Assembly: GCA_013329135.1 (NCBI GenBank)
Contig: DUKU01000007.1
Span: 30,077-37,354 of the forward strand
Reading direction: 5' to 3'
DNA length: 7,278 nucleotides
Source: Thermoplasmata archaeon
GTDB taxonomy: Archaea; Thermoplasmatota; Thermoplasmata; UBA10834
The position numbers and the translations under genes were made by a program. The notes below the pieces were generated by a model. It was not told the origin of the DNA and did no database searches. It saw nothing but the letters and a program-made list of their open reading frames with translations. Below are positions 6,735 to 7,278 of the stretch, piece by piece (position 1 is the stretch's first letter; every line of letters starts with the position of its first letter).

Positions 6735-6757
6735 GCGGCCTTGGAGAAGGGGGAGAC
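6735..6757 (+). promoter_or_regulatory. Leader hairpin and Shine-Dalgarno of the second secreted-protein gene
   Basis: GCGG is followed by CCTT (6739-6742), loop GGAG and AAGG (6747-6750), then GGGAGAC directly before ATG 6758. The arms differ in sequence from the first copy (CCTCT/AGAGG) but still pair. The purine run AAGGGGGAG (6747-6755) is the ribosome binding site and supports the ATG at 6758. Confidence 0.45.
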
Positions 6758-7278
6758 ATGAAAGCAAAAACAGTGAGTGTTGGAGCGATGGCGCTGGTCC
6801 TTATGGCAATGGCCATGTTCTCTGCGCCTGCAGAGGCAGCGCAGAACGGCGACAGACCACCCGTCACGGGCATCTATGACTACAACCAGAACATCACGTT
6901 CAGCGAGATTGTGGTGTTGCAGGAGCTCGACATTGAAACGGGCTTGCTCGTCGACGTCGAGTACGGTGTCGACTTTGACGGCACCCTGTTCAGGCTCGGC
7001 GAGTTCGTGAACAAGACATACAACAAGCTGTGGTACGCGACCAAGGGTCCGTCTTCAGTGGTTGCAGACTGGTCGGACGATATCGTCCTCCACCAGTGGA
7101 AGGCCGGGCAGAAGGTCAGGACCGAGGTCATCCTGAAGCTACCCGCGATTGGGTCGTCAGTATACACAATAAGGGCGCACTTCACAATCGAACACGTCGC
7201 AGATGCCGCTGGCGCGGTTGTCTTGCACGAAGTGTACGATGGGAACGTGTCCGAGGGCTTGTACGCCGATGGACCGAC
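6758..7278 (+). CDS. Small secreted protein of unknown function, paralogue 2 (3' end outside window)
   Basis: The frame is open from ATG 6758 to the right edge, 173 complete codons, with no stop seen. MKAKTVSVGAMALVLMAMAM... is a clear Sec signal peptide, with cleavage likely after A27 (AEA before AQNGD). DWSDDIVLHQWKAGQKVRTE (104-123) matches residues 77-96 of paralogue 1; over 23 residues from DWSDD, 17 are identical. VYTIRAHFTI and VLHE...VSEGLYADGP continue the match, so the proteins are homologous up to the cut. The mature N-terminus is about 36 residues longer than in paralogue 1 before the shared core. Sequons NIT, NKT and NVS suggest N-glycosylation, as expected for an archaeal surface or exported protein. 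No cysteine is seen in the visible part. A strong ribosome binding site and its own promoter-like block suggest separate expression. Function unknown; the missing C-terminus could still hold an anchor. Confidence 0.85.
   Translation, partial: MKAKTVSVGAMALVLMAMAMFSAPAEAAQNGDRPPVTGIYDYNQNITFSEIVVLQELDIETGLLVDVEYGVDFDGTLFRLGEFVNKTYNKLWYATKGPSSVVADWSDDIVLHQWKAGQKVRTEVILKLPAIGSSVYTIRAHFTIEHVADAAGAVVLHEVYDGNVSEGLYADGP

Noticed and set aside
6579..6761. A 60-codon plus-strand frame whose stop overlaps the ATG of paralogue 2 (ATGA).
   Set aside because: It runs through the promoter-like block and leader, has no counterpart before paralogue 1 and no recognisable protein features; chance frame.

Overview
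The window looks archaeal. The glutamyl-tRNA synthetase is of the archaeal/eukaryotic (GlnRS-like) type, the Cys-biosynthesis operon starts from a TATA box placed so close to the start codon that its mRNA should be leaderless or nearly so, and AGG/ATA codons are frequent in a fairly GC-rich background. The lineage cannot be fixed from the sequence; an uncultured euryarchaeote or Thermoplasmatota-like genome is a guess.

Layout. (1) 1-1311, plus strand: the 3' three quarters of gltX, entering from the left edge. (2) 1314-5511, minus strand: a compact four-gene operon read cysK > cysE > cysS > radical SAM gene. Gaps are 5 bp and 33 bp, then a 16-bp overlap. It converges on gltX with only 2 bp between the stop codons. 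(3) 5512-5788: an intergenic region with the cysK promoter pointing left and the promoter and leader of a secreted-protein gene pointing right. (4) 5756-6508, plus strand: a small secreted protein of unknown function, followed by a terminator-like hairpin. (5) 6509-6757: a second intergenic region. (6) 6758-7278, plus strand: a paralogue of the same secreted protein, cut by the right edge.

How the genes work together. CysE acetylates serine, CysK exchanges the acetyl group for sulfide to make cysteine, and CysS charges tRNA-Cys. One transcript therefore covers de novo cysteine synthesis and its use in translation. The last gene is a radical SAM protein with an extra C-terminal CX2CX2C cluster motif; its substrate is unknown. 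gltX is a separate housekeeping gene.

The least explained part is the right-hand 1.8 kb. Two tandem genes encode signal-peptide proteins that share a DWSDDIV core. Each gene has its own copy of a promoter-like block and a leader with a small hairpin abutting the ribosome binding site. The first gene lacks ATG where the comparison predicts the start and has ACG there instead. I recognise no known family for the pair.
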